A stretch of 64,000 bases of DNA from Haliotis asinina (lineage: Eukaryota > Mollusca > Gastropoda > Lepetellida > Haliotidae): NCBI RefSeq assembly GCF_037392515.1, contig NC_090291.1, forward strand, positions 38,711,001 to 38,775,000, read 5' to 3'. A program made the position numbers and the translations under genes. Of this stretch, positions 54,301 through 64,000 are shown piece by piece (positions within the stretch are counted from its first letter, which is position 1; the number at the start of each line of letters is the position of its first letter). Under the pieces are notes generated by a model, which saw only the letters and a program-made list of their open reading frames with translations, made no database searches and was not told the origin of the DNA.

Positions 54301-57245
54301 CTACATGAAATCAAACTCCTCACTCTAATTTGAGTGGTCTTGGTTCGATAGTATTTTTTAGTTTTGAAGCACTACCAAGTAGGCATACCAGAAAAAATAC
54401 CGTTGCAAAAACTGGACAAAAGCAACGACTTTTGTTTGAATTAATCTTATTTAAAACTTTCATAACAGATCTTCGTATTTGAAACAAACATATATTCAAC
54501 TTAGTCTACTAAAAAGAACACATTGTCATATCTAAGGGGTTCGATTGGGTAGCCTAGTGGTTAAAGCGTTTGCTCGTGACGCCAAAGACCCGGGTTCGAC
54601 TTCCAACATAGGTAGAATGTGTGAAGAACATTTCTGGTGTCACCCGCAGTGATATTGCTGGGATATTACTAGAACTATACGTGCTAACTCATGTCTGAGG
54701 GTTCCGTTGGGTTTTCCTTGGTGTTAACCCAGGTCTTCTCAGTTCGATCTGTCACTAGTGTTATGCAAGGAAATGGAGCGATTTCACTTCATAGCATTTT
54801 CAGATACAGAGCATTTTGTTTCATATTTTACTGTTTGTGTTCGCATTTATCTGTATAATACATACCTGCATGATGGGAATGATTTATGCTAGTATACGTC
54901 TCTTTATCAAATGTATTATCCACTCAATCTTATTTGCTGTTCGGTTGCAATGTTATTCATATTCTCAAGCAACTTTTAGTGATTCTGTCTTGGCACAATT
55001 AAATTCACATGTCGGATAAAGATACCTGTTGTCTACAATTTAACCTTGAAATTTCATCTTTGGATTCAGAATTGGATGACATTATCGATGGTAAAATCGC
55101 AAAGCTGGAGAGGTATGCCACTGAAAACCCCGATCTGAGAGACGCCTACCTTGCCAAGATACCGCCATTGCAGCAGAGAAAGGAATTGTGTAGTAACCCG
55201 GAAGTTGTTCAAAGGGCACTTGATGACCTTCAGACGACCTTAGATGAAGTTGAGGCTAAACTGATGAAAGGTAGCGGTAAACTGTCTGATACGGGTTTTC
55301 TGAGAGACGGTATCGGGGGCTAGTAATGGCACACCGGTCTTAATGAGGCCATTCATCTAAGCGTCTATGTGTGAAGGTTACGCAATACCAAATGCTTTCC
55401 CATAGACTTCTATATCAACCTTATTTTTTCACAGTTATCCAGGCTATCAACAGCAATTCCAGGTACACAACAATAAAACTTTCCGAGCTCAGGAAGCTGA
55501 ACACATCAACCCAAGCTCCACGCGAAATTTCATCTACGTGAAATCTGCACCCATATAAGCATGAGTCATAGTGGTACAAAAACAGCATTACATGCTTAAA
55601 ATTTTGGTCAGTTTTAATTACAGGATGGGTGCACTTTTAAAAGACATAAACATCTTACACTATTTCATCCAATCACAGCTGTCACAAGTCTCTGACTCAT
55701 CAGTTGTTTACATTTCATTACTCGTTCACGGAGCATGCGATTCTGATTTACGGTAGTGGAAAACGTCACAACTGGCGTTTCCGTACCAAACTGACACGGC
55801 TTGATCTAACTGAAATATCATTCGCTCCGAGAAACCAGACTCACTCACTCCTTTTCACATTCCTTGTTTCATTGAATGTCCAGCTTGTAATGACGATGTG
55901 TTCCATAATAAAATACAGAGAAACACCCTAATCAATTTCGGAAAGTTTAGTTCAGTGTGGACAGTGGAGCTAGTACAATCCAAAAGATACGGCAACATCC
56001 ATATGAAGGGCAGAACAAAGCTATGCTTGATTCATTCTAGACCCGAGTGATTTTTTTTACTTATTTATCACAGTAGGGCTATACCTTGTATATATTCGTT
56101 GCATTACACGCAAGTCGACGGTGATAGCTCAGTTGTGCAGATGGCAGTTAGTGGTGGTGGCTACTCCTGAAGCTTCTCATATTTATGCCGTTTCAAGATG
56201 CTATGGTTGCCGTTTTTGGATGCTGTGACTGCCGTTTTGTGCGCTCTGCGACCGTTCTCGGGCGCCGTTGTAGCTGATACGCGAGTTTTGTTTTCCGTTA
56301 CAGTGGGTTTGTTTCGGTTTTAGAGGATATTCTGGCAGTTTCTGGTGATTTTTGTTCTGTTTTGGTGGATATGAGTTCAGTTTGGGTGTATATGAGCTCA
56401 GTTTTGATTTGTTCACCGTTTGTATGGTAGGCCTGTCATAGTAAACCACAGCCCCCCCCCCCCCCCCCCCCCCCCCAGTTATGCTGCACAGCCACTGACC
56501 CGTGCATACCAACATTCCTGTGTCATATGACCTGCCAGCAGCCATCCTGGTACCACGGACAAACTGGCGAACAAACATTGAGGGGTTCACATTGAGGCCG
56601 ACATATTTGCCCTCGTAATTTGACTACTATTAATTATCTTATGCTTTGGCTGCCTTCACAGACCCTATATTAAATGTATTTTATTACCCACGTGTTTTTA
56701 CTAAAAAATGGAATTATCTCATTTAAAAATATTCTCACAAAAATATTTAGGCTAATCTCTGCTTTCCAACTTATTCTAGGCTTCAGTAGGACTCCTATTT
56801 CATTTTCTGTCTCTGCGCAGTTTCATTCGCTGACTTACTTGCTCTCCTATACAAAGCCCGACACAAAAGAATGAGAAAATATCCAAGGAAGTCTATACAT
56901 ATCTCCAGGTATTTTCTAGGCTCCTTTCTATATTTCATTCAACTTGTTAATATTTTGATAACAGATCATAACATTTAGTCACGAACCTGAATCAGTCTTG
57001 GTGCAGCTTTTCTCACTTAATGCCCAGGTTCCCAAGGCGAGACGTGGTTGCTATCTTGCGACTTGACGGCCGCGGACATTTCCCTGGCGGTGCTTCTCCG
57101 ACGTCTGTCATTGTGTGGCCTGACCTCCCTCTACTTCTCCCCTACCAAACGGACGGCACTACACAAGTACTGGCAGCGTCTGCAGACCCTCCCCGCCTAT
57201 AGCAAGCTGAGCGACATCGCCAACAAGTACGGTGTCAAGGCTTAG
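51333..57245 (+). CDS. GDAP1-like: GDAP1-like glutathione S-transferase-fold protein, copy 3
   Basis: Third tandem GDAP1-like gene, closest to copy 2. Exons: 51333-51395, 51971-52163, 53739-53891, 55070-55270, 57028-57245; phases 0,1,1,1; 275 aa. It reads [18 protein letters not shown] at the start, [18 protein letters not shown] and [14 protein letters not shown] in exon 2, [18 protein letters not shown] in exon 3, [16 protein letters not shown] in exon 4 and [15 protein letters not shown] in exon 5, ending KYGVKA. No tail anchor. The start again has the TISU/YY1 context. The polypyrimidine tract before exon 3 is a (CT)n microsatellite. A palindromic MITE-like element (about 54121-54220) lies in intron 3. 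Poly(A) signal near 57381. All frames are intact and substitutions relative to copy 2 are mostly silent or conservative by eye, so the gene looks functional. Confidence 0.93.
53125..53256 (+). repeat. Family B repeat, degenerate
   Basis: 'attatcgagtctggatcaca' and 'catttagtcgcctct', in copy 3 intron 2. Confidence 0.5.
53312..53505 (-). repeat. Family B repeat
   Basis: 'cttcagcaactcatgcttgt', 'gatgctcatgatgttgatca' and 'gctgagtgcggtgttaaaca', inverted relative to its neighbour at 53125. Confidence 0.68.
53524..53640. mobile_element. Palindromic MITE-like element (CACGAAGC family)
   Basis: 'caggggttcctctcacgaag' at the left and 'cttagtgctttgggaaagga' at the right form inverted ends. The interior carries 'aaggttagccttaa' and 'ggtcaccttat'. 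Relative of 28341-28447. Confidence 0.5.
53702..53729. repeat. (CT)n tract before exon 3 of copy 3
   Basis: Thirteen CT units serve as the polypyrimidine tract of the acceptor at 53737-53738. Copy 2 has ordinary sequence at the same place. Confidence 0.85.
54121..54220. mobile_element. Palindromic MITE-like element (copy 3 intron 3)
   Basis: Arms 'tcaacttctttattttgaca' and its inverse ('aaaataaagagttgaag') around 'ggtttttggtataggaatct'. The same family as 3073-3240, judging by the shared 'ttatgga...caacttctttatt' and 'aatct' core. Confidence 0.6.
54541..54680 (+). repeat. tRNA-derived SINE (family A)
   Basis: 'tgggtagcctagtggttaaa' head, 'acccgggttcgacttcc' box B-like, 'gtgatattgctgggatatta' body; copy 3 intron 3. 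Confidence 0.7.
56452..56476. repeat. Poly(C) tract of 25 bases
   Basis: Uninterrupted C25 in copy 3 intron 4. The G-run lies on the other strand. Its length may be affected by assembly. Confidence 0.9.
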
Positions 57246-57380
57246 TTACATAATATACTATGTCTCTGAAGACATTGTCGCGGAAGAGATACCTTTACGT
57301 TCTCACGATTACTTTGTGGATTCGGGATTTCTATTTGTACAGGAATATCGAAATCAGGTTATAACCAGGGTGGAATAGAA

Positions 57381-57386
57381 AATAAA
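57381..57386 (+). terminator. Poly(A) signal of GDAP1-like copy 3
   Basis: AATAAA in 'agaaaataaaagg', about 135 bp after the stop and similar to the copy 2 signal ('agaaaataaaag'), so probably inherited by the duplication. Confidence 0.55.
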
Positions 57387-57827
57387 AGGAAATTTAAAGG
57401 AGGGTGACTCTCTTGATAAAAGAGCAAGAAAACAAATCTACTCCGAAACGGTGAGTTCCACAAAGTATCACTTCAACGTGCTAGTCGAAGATTTCAAAAA
57501 GAAAATATAAAAAAAAAAGTTTCATAAAAAAAAAAACAATTCCTAATTCCGGGCGCTGAAAAGAGGATTGGCCTTAATGGGAAATGCATTCACTTCCCAC
57601 AGACGTCACTTGTTATATCTTCGTTCGTAGGAAGATATGGCCGCCAGTAACCTCTGTGGGGAGAGAATGTGGGAAATGGGGAGTGGAGTGCAATGAAGAT
57701 GAAGTATGTAACAAATATGAGTCCTTTTAGAGATATTGTCTTAATGAGTATCCTGAAGGAATGTAAAGTAGCCGATCTTGGATTGCCAGTCAAGTACATG
57801 GTTCGTACTGCAACAGCTAACAATGCA

Positions 57828-58075
57828 GGGCCCTGATCCAGGCCAAAACAGCGATCTTGTTATACGCTGGAGTAAAGTGAAAATGGGTCAGCGTTAGTGC
57901 TCGTCTCGATGTAAATAGGGCTTCTGCGCATGTCTATAGCGTAACTTCCGGGGACCTATATAGTGCAGTCTACCCACGATCCAGAAAACGTTGGCAACTT
58001 GAGGACCTGTCGTAACTCTACAGTTTCGGCTTACGAATGTCTTGCGCTACGAACGCTTTGTGGGTTGGGACCCAG
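57828..58075. repeat. Remnant of the AAGC/CGTAG palindromic family
   Basis: 'agggccctgatccaggcc' at one end and 'gaacgctttgtgggttggga' plus 'cccagg' at the other, with 'gcgctacgaac' inside. Loosely inverted. Confidence 0.35.
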
Positions 58076-58084
58076 GACGTCACA

Positions 58085-58250
58085 GATCGAAGCTTGATGG
58101 TCAGGTTTGTGTGGCTAGATTCGGAGAGTTGGTCAACAGCCCCTCAGTCGATGCTCACAGTATCATTCACCTGAGTGTCTGATCCAGATTCGTATTTTCA
58201 CAGATCGCCATCGTACAGCTGGAATATCGTGCTAGCATACAAGAAAAAAA
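58085..58250 (-). repeat. Family B repeat, degenerate
   Basis: 'gcttgatggtcaggtttgtg', 'gtcgatgctcacagtatcat' and 'cacagatcgccatcgtacag'. Confidence 0.5.
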
Positions 58251-59644
58251 ACACTCAGGGGAAGCAATATTAAGGTTGAGAGCGCTAGAACTGATCACAT
58301 AAATAGTAGCCCAAAAGAGGGGAATCGAACTCGTCAACAGCGCCACCCAACGGCCTAGGACATACTCTAAATGCATGCACACTATACGTAGCTGGTGACG
58401 GTCAACGCCAATCGAGTCCACACACGTGATCTCTCAAGACACTGGTCTGCCAGTGCTAGCAGTACTAGTGACGCCAGTTCCAGTTTGTTATTACGTCAGT
58501 GATTTCCGGTGAAAATCACTTCAACTTCCTCTATTGTTTTTGTTTGTTTGTTTGTGTGTTTTCGTATATTTTTTCCGGCTGCAGTCTACCATTGCATAAC
58601 AGTTTAGGTGTAAACAGATGTGTAGTAATCAGTCAGACGAAGAGACGATGACGTTTGCCGGGAACGTGAACGCTGTCATATAGACTCATATAGACAAATA
58701 TATTCAGTGCAGCCTATGCAAGTGCAGAATGCGTTGCACGTCTAGATTACTAAAAATGAAGAAAGTGTCTTGGGTTCCCTTTTACTGTATTTTATCAACA
58801 TAATTTAGAAACCAGCTTTTTCTGTAAAATATGCTCATTTTCAGGAACGCTTATCACTTTGACATCGTCGTAAAGGAATGAGATAACTTATTACGACTGC
58901 CAACTGGGCCTCATCAAATCTATCTTACCACTACTCTTTATATTTGCCTTGAAGTCGAAGATACGGAACTTGGTGCAGAGTGAGTGCCTGTTCCGATCGC
59001 GCTGACATAGACATTTCAACGATCAAACCGTGAACTGTTTAAAGTAGTCTGTCCTACAGGCCCTGAAACAAATAAATCCAACATAGCCCATGCAAGTCTA
59101 AGGAATCTCTGGGATCCATTTCATTATATTATTTTTTTTACTGTGAACTTTTTCAGTAAAATATATCCATTTCAGAGACTAGTTGTTAGTCTATGTAGAC
59201 TCGTCATATAGAACTCTTCATGTATACAACAGAGGCAATGTCTGGGCAGAGGTTAGCTGGGGTCAGCAAGGGACAAAGAACACACACCATATGTCAACAT
59301 CTGTGTTCAGGTTCAGTTAAACGTTGTTTACAGACCTTATAAATAAAGCCAGTTTTCTGTTTCTAGTGCATTTTTAAAATTTTATTTGGAGGATATTGTT
59401 AGAAGGTATGTATTAGATTTGCACAAATCACTGAAGTAAAAAAAATAGTTTAGATGATAATTCCTAAAAAATAATAAATAATTTATATAAATAACAGACT
59501 GGGTGTCCGCTAGACACCTCTTACTAGTCCCCTAGGCTTACCCCTTCGAAGTATAGAATTACTATACATCCATGCATGGGCTCGGCATTCAATAACGCCT
59601 TGGTCCAAGGCTACATATGTATGGTCAGCCTGCAATGTCCATCA

Positions 59645-60088
59645 CCTCAGCCACAATGTTAAACTTCTTTGTCCAACTTGTAATACTCTAACGTTAACGG
59701 GGCCTCAGCCACAATGTTAAACTTCCGTGTCCAACCTGTAATACTCTAACGTTAACGGCACCTCAGCCACAATGTTAAACTTCTTTGTCCAACTTGTAAT
59801 ACTCTAACGTTAACGGGACCTCAGCCACAGTGTTAAACTTCCGTGTCCAACGTGTAATACTCTAACGTTAACGGGGCCTCAGCCACAATGTTAAACTTCC
59901 GTGTCCAACCTGTAATACTCTAACGTTAACGGGGCCTCAGCCACAATGTTAAACTTCCGTGTCCAACCTGTAATACTCTAATGTAAACGGGACCTCAGCC
60001 ACAATGTTAAACTTCCGTGTCCAACTTGTAATACTCTAACGTTAACGGGACCTCAGCCACAATGTTAAACTTCCGTGTCCAACCTGTA
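59645..60088. repeat. 58-bp minisatellite, 7.7 units
   Basis: Units start at 59645, 59703, 59761, 59819, 59877, 59935, 59993 and 60051. Consensus 'cctcagccacaatgttaaac' then 'ttccgtgtccaac.tgtaat' and 'actctaacgttaacgggg'. Spacing is exactly 58 bp with few substitutions. Confidence 0.95.
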
Positions 60089-60535
60089 AAAAAAATAATA
60101 AAAGAATGATATTATAAATCCAATATGGCTGCTTATTAAAACAAATCCATCATCAAAAATGAAACAAATATTCTACAAACGATGTAGTTTTTTTAATATC
60201 GTCCATAGCTTAGAATCGTTTCTGTTGCTAGATGCATAAAGGTAATCCTTTGTTGGAAACTTTACTTAGAAGCAAATACCAATATAGCCGCTGTCAATCA
60301 ACACGTGTACAAATTTGAATCTGTCATTGATGCCAGTTCACCTGACTTTTGGCGAATGGTCAGCTATTATCAATGCATAAAGCAAACACTGTCACCTATC
60401 AAACGAATCATAACAAAACTATGCGAGAAATGCCATGAACACTTTGCTCCAAAAAAACAAAGGATTCGATATGAAGTCAGTAAGCGACATAGCTCAGGTT
60501 GTGGTATGGAGTATAGAAACTAGGTGTGCGGAAAT

Positions 60536-60700
60536 ATGAGTGAGTGTGGTTATTCGACGCTTCTGGCAATATTCCAGCAATATCACAGCATGGGACTCCA
60601 GAAATGGGCTTCACACATTGTACCCATGTTGGGAATCGAACTCAGGTCTTCAGCATGACGAACCGACGCTTTACCCATTAGGTTGCCCCGCGCCCCGAGA
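60536..60700 (-). repeat. tRNA-derived SINE (family A)
   Basis: 'ttctggcaatattccagcaa', 'gaaatgggcttcacacattg', 'gggaatcgaactcaggtctt' and 'cccattaggttgcccc' (inverse of the tRNA-like head). Confidence 0.7.
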
Positions 60701-60723
60701 AAATATGAAGCCTTTGCTCATTG

Positions 60724-60750
60724 ATGATGATGATGATGATGATGATGATG
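60724..60750. repeat. (GAT)n trinucleotide repeat
   Basis: Nine GAT units beside the inverted SINE. Confidence 0.85.
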
Positions 60751-61479
60751 ACTCTACGTCGCTTTTAGAAATATTCCATCAATATCACGACGGATCTTTG
60801 CTCACTGGGTTTCAGAAGAAAACATTTAGGCAGAAAAGTAATGGGAAATGTACACGTGCAAACCGGAAACCTTTATTCCAATATGGCAGCATGTGATATG
60901 ATCGAATTCGGTCGGAATTTGATGGTACCGTGTCCCACACGTATACCAAAGCTGTAAGTCATTTAAATCAAATCTGAATTATCTTACCATAGTCTTTGGA
61001 ATTTTGTAGTATCTATCAACGGCCTACTCAAACATGAACAATAAGTTGGACTCACACAGACTGATTGTTATTACGTTAACACTGAAACATAAATCGCCAG
61101 CTTTGTGCTAATACGATTCCAGCTGGACATGAAGCCTTCGGCTTGGATCCCTAAATAAAACAGAACAGAAAACATTAACAGAACATCATCCCTGAGAAGA
61201 CGTCGTTTCCATATCCATCGCCATTTTGGTCAACCACCAACATTATGATTAGGTCGATAAGAAGAAGATTTAAAATGTCCATAAAATACTACTCGCTTGG
61301 TAAGGCCATGAGAACTCACAAATAAATGCCCCGATGTGCCAGACGGTGTCCCGACATCGCTGCAGATATCCCGACATCCTAGGACAGATAGTTGGTCACA
61401 ACGCTCAGCAAACATGATGGAATCAATGTCACAACACGCACAATTAATGTCAACACCATGTCAAGGCCACAATGGTCCG

Positions 61480-61625
61480 TTTTTGTCTCACATGGTGGCG
61501 TCGAATGCTGTGAAATCATGAAACTGACCGGTCACAAAACTAAAGAATCCGCCGTGTCATACAAGGCCGGTTTGCCGCCAACTTTAAGCACTGTCATGTT
61601 CAGCAATGTCGTACTAGCAGAGTAA
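61480..61625 (+). mobile_element. Tyrosine-recombinase-like fossil fragment
   Basis: The stretch EIMKLTGHKTKESAVSYKAG resembles the last part of tyrosine recombinases, with the His of a 'TGHK' box and the nucleophile Tyr of 'SY'. Such genes occur in Crypton and DIRS-type elements. Only this end is recognisable; the element is broken and its family undecided. Confidence 0.35.
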
Positions 61626-61872
61626 TTCCCAGTCAATCTACAGGTTCATGTTGAGAACATCATAGATCCAGTTTCTCATGTGGCTTCCTGTAAATAAACA
61701 GAAGCATGGTGAGTGTCAACAACAACATTGGCAAATTGACATTAGACACGAGTTAGCGGCATGGGGATGAAAATCAACATCATCCCACAGACATTGGACA
61801 GGGATTGATGTTTCAAATACATTGATGTACTAGGGGCGACAGCTGTGTAACTAATACAACTATCACAAAATA

Positions 61873-61930
61873 AATGAATGAATGAATGAATGATTGATTG
61901 ATTGAATGAATGAATGAATGAATGAATGAA
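61873..61930. repeat. (ATGA)n microsatellite
   Basis: About 14 tetranucleotide units with ATTG interruptions. Confidence 0.85.
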
Positions 61931-62719
61931 TGGAAATTATTAAAACGCCAATGTTGAGGAACCAGCTCGTTTGGGAAGTACACATCCACACAAAACCAGC
62001 TCAGACTAAACACGGGACCATTTGTGACTCTCGTCCCTTTTAATTATGGAATAGTGTAAGGGACATTCTCGCGATCTCTACCTTTAAAAACAAGCTTGAA
62101 AAGTGCCAAAAGTAGGAGAATACGAGATCGCATTCTCCCATACGGTATTCCATATTTAATACCTATCACAGATAAACGCATTGACTGATAAAGTTGTGAA
62201 CTTCATTTGCTTTATCGAGGTCCTATTGCTTAACTCGACTGACGATAAGGTGCCTACTGCAAACTTCAGCCACTCTATCTTGACTGGATTATATAATACT
62301 TTTGATAAACATATTGATGCCAACGGTGTTAATTGGCAAAGTTCACAGTGAATTAGTTTAGCATATCTCAACCAGATGAGACAAGACAAGATATTCTCCT
62401 CGGACGTTCGTTATAAGTGTGACCTTTGGCAGGTTTAAGATTGTGGTATGTGGTCAGTGTGTCTGTAACATTACCAGTTTTCAATAACATATACTATTAT
62501 CAGTTTTTTAAACTATGTGCGTTTCCCCCATGTTAATGTAACTGCTGAAGTCAAACCTGCCACCCCTTCAGCATACGATGTCATTGTTATATTCGATGCA
62601 GTCTCCTGCCATGATGATATGGTGTAAAAAGATAAGTTAACATCGGTTCATATACAGTGCTTGTGATGTTTAGGTATCAATAGTTCAAACACCCTGTTAA
62701 AATTAAATCAAATGATTAT

Positions 62720-63245
62720 AATGTGAATTTAAACAGTTTTTTTTATGAAATTTTCAAAGATATTAATTGTAAAACGTACCCGGACACCGACTTTCCAGAC
62801 TGCGGTGATATACAAGAAGACTTTCACGACACAGCTAGGAATCAGGAAACTATTTTGAATAAGATAGCAAATGACTTAAAACGTTTAAAAAGAAACAAGA
62901 CTGCCGGCGAATATTTAGTCGAATCACTTGAAAAGCTTGGACACGTCAACGTGACTCTTTTTAACCTTGTTCTAGACACAGGTTGTGTCACAGACATGTG
63001 GGTGAGCGGTACCATTAAGCCTATTTATAAAAAAACGGAAATCGAAACGATCCAAATAATTAAAGACCAATTACATTAGTAAGTTGTTTGAGGAAACTAT
63101 TCACAAATATTTTGAATGATCGATTGACTAAATTTAAAGAAAATAATAACATTATATCGTCATATCAATCAGGACAGAGGGGTGTGTTCAGAAATCCACA
63201 TAATTATTCACCCAAATCTGTTTCATCACGAGTAGAAAATACTTT
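62720..63245 (+). mobile_element. LINE reverse-transcriptase fragment
   Basis: Non-LTR retrotransposon ORF2 piece. 62723-63079 encodes IANDLKRLKRNKTAGEYLVE, LFNLVLDTGCVTDMWVSG and IKPIYKK. 63088-63190 continues in another frame with RKLFTNILNDRLTKFKENNN and YQSGQRG. This matches the start of the RT domain of Jockey/CR1-type LINEs. The link between NYRPI-like residues and 'LFTNILN' is frameshifted, and palm motif FADD is missing, so it is a dead, internally truncated copy. Confidence 0.8.
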
Positions 63246-63269
63246 AAGAGACCATTTCTATCAATCTAT

Positions 63270-63635
63270 CATACAGTGCTTGTAATGTTTAGGTAACAAT
63301 GGTTCACATGCCATGATTCACATACCGTGCTTGTGATTCTAGGATAATAATGGTTGACATACCGTGGTTCACACACCGAACTGATAATTTGTAGGCAACA
63401 GTGGTTCAAATACCGTGCTTCTGATTCTAGGATAATAACGGCTCACATACCGTGCTTGTGATTTCTAGGTAACAATGGTTCACATTTGTGGTTCACATAC
63501 CGTGGTTCACATTTGTGGTTCACATACCGTGGTTCACATACCGTGATTCACATACCGTGGTTCACATACCGTGGTTCACATGCCGTGGTTCACATGCCGT
63601 GGTTCACATACCGTGGTTCACATGCCGTGATTTTA
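63270..63635. repeat. 14-bp minisatellite with a longer ancestral unit
   Basis: From about 63480, units of 'ttcacataccgtgg' (14 bp). Before that, a longer irregular unit: 'accgtgcttgtgattctagg' plus 'ataataatggttcac'. The related string 'acagtgcttgtgatgtttag' lies at about 62657, on the other side of the LINE fragment. Confidence 0.85.
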
Positions 63636-63825
63636 GGAAGGTTCTAGAGTGGACATCCCTAAGTGGATGTCTCTCCCACAAGCATCATATTTAGTTCACC
63701 TTCAACATCTAAAGTGATGACATGAAAGTCAACGCAAAGGAATGCTATGTGCCGTGCGTACTCGGCGTAATCCACACTTGAAAAATCCAAAGTACTTTCA
63801 CTTTGATACAAACAAAAATCTCAGT

Positions 63826-63945
63826 AGAGTGAGTGAGATTAGTTTTGACGCCGCACACAGCAATATTGCAGCTATATGGCGGGGGTCTGTACCTGATAAC
63901 CTAGTGATCAACAGCATGAGCATTGATCTACGTATTTGGGAATAA
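63826..63945 (+). repeat. Family B repeat, 5' part
   Basis: 'gttttgacgccgcacacagc', 'gctatatggcgggggtctgt' and 'gatcaacagcatgagcattg'. Confidence 0.68.
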
Positions 63946-63946
63946 G

Positions 63947-64000
63947 TGACTTTAGTTTTAAGCCACACTCAGCTATACTCCAGCTTTATGGCGGCGATTT
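63947..64000 (+). repeat. Family B repeat, cut by window end
   Basis: Starts again with 'gactttagttttaagccaca' and 'ctccagctttatggcggcga', so two family B copies are in tandem. Confidence 0.6.

Larger units (their letters stand above)
57246..64000. other. 3' flank of the GDAP1-like cluster
   Basis: 6.7 kb with no intact host gene. Contents: palindromic remnant (57828-58075), family B copies, a 58-bp array, an inverted SINE, (GAT)n at 60724-60750, a recombinase-like fossil near 61.5 kb, (ATGA)n at 61873-61930, a LINE fragment, and a 14-bp array. Some decayed direct similarity exists between about 58700-58860 and 59080-59180. Confidence 0.55.

Noticed and set aside
59645-60088. CRISPR-like array
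   Set aside because: Units are contiguous 58-bp tandem repeats without spacers, in a eukaryotic genome.
60305-60523. 72-codon open frame (MYKFESVIDASS...)
   Set aside because: No family recognised and no supporting exon structure; kept as possible repeat-derived sequence only.
63488-63694. 68-codon frame with VVHIPWFT units
   Set aside because: By-product of the 14-bp minisatellite.

Overview
The window reads as nuclear DNA of a marine gastropod mollusc, most likely an abalone (Haliotis). This rests on short exons with GT-AG introns, about 40% GC, and two very abundant short repeats I associate with abalone sequence. One is a tRNA-derived SINE (called family A here). The other is a roughly 250-bp repeat (family B) with a core like 'gatcaacagcatgagcatcg'. 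The species is inference; the repeats and genes are seen directly.

Five host genes can be assembled exon by exon with consistent splice phases. (1) 278-14321, minus strand: heat shock factor (HSF1 type), eight exons, 3' end beyond the left edge. (2) 17225-25378, plus strand, divergent from HSF: a complete eight-exon alpha-kinase of the ALPK1 family, 1021 codons, with the N-terminal ADP-heptose sensor domain and the C-terminal alpha-kinase domain. (3-5) Three tandem GDAP1-like (GST-fold) paralogues on the plus strand at 32608-39713, 42816-48549 and 51333-57245. Each has five exons with intron phases 0,1,1,1 and encodes 275-284 aa. All three lack the C-terminal membrane anchor of vertebrate GDAP1.

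The genes suggest a stress and innate-immunity neighbourhood: the master regulator of the heat-shock response beside a cytosolic sensor of a bacterial sugar nucleotide, followed by a young expansion of GST-like mitochondrial-type genes. Copies 2 and 3 of the GDAP1 cluster are the youngest pair. They share a promoter block and a perfect TISU/YY1 start context (CAAGATGGCGGC); copy 1 lacks both.

The rest is introns and intergenic DNA rich in repeats: family A and B copies, several palindromic or TIR-bearing MITE-like elements (one family with perfect 5-bp target duplications), a decayed Tc1-like transposon with its ends preserved, a LINE reverse-transcriptase fragment, LTR-like fossil modules, and many minisatellites. 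The most unusual items are a heptad-coding minisatellite continuous in frame with an ALPK1 exon, and a minisatellite whose last unit is the real 3' splice site of a GDAP1-like exon. Nothing prokaryotic (operon, CRISPR, integron) is present. No wholly new system is proven; the best leads are the mollusc ALPK1 gene and the GDAP1-like cluster.
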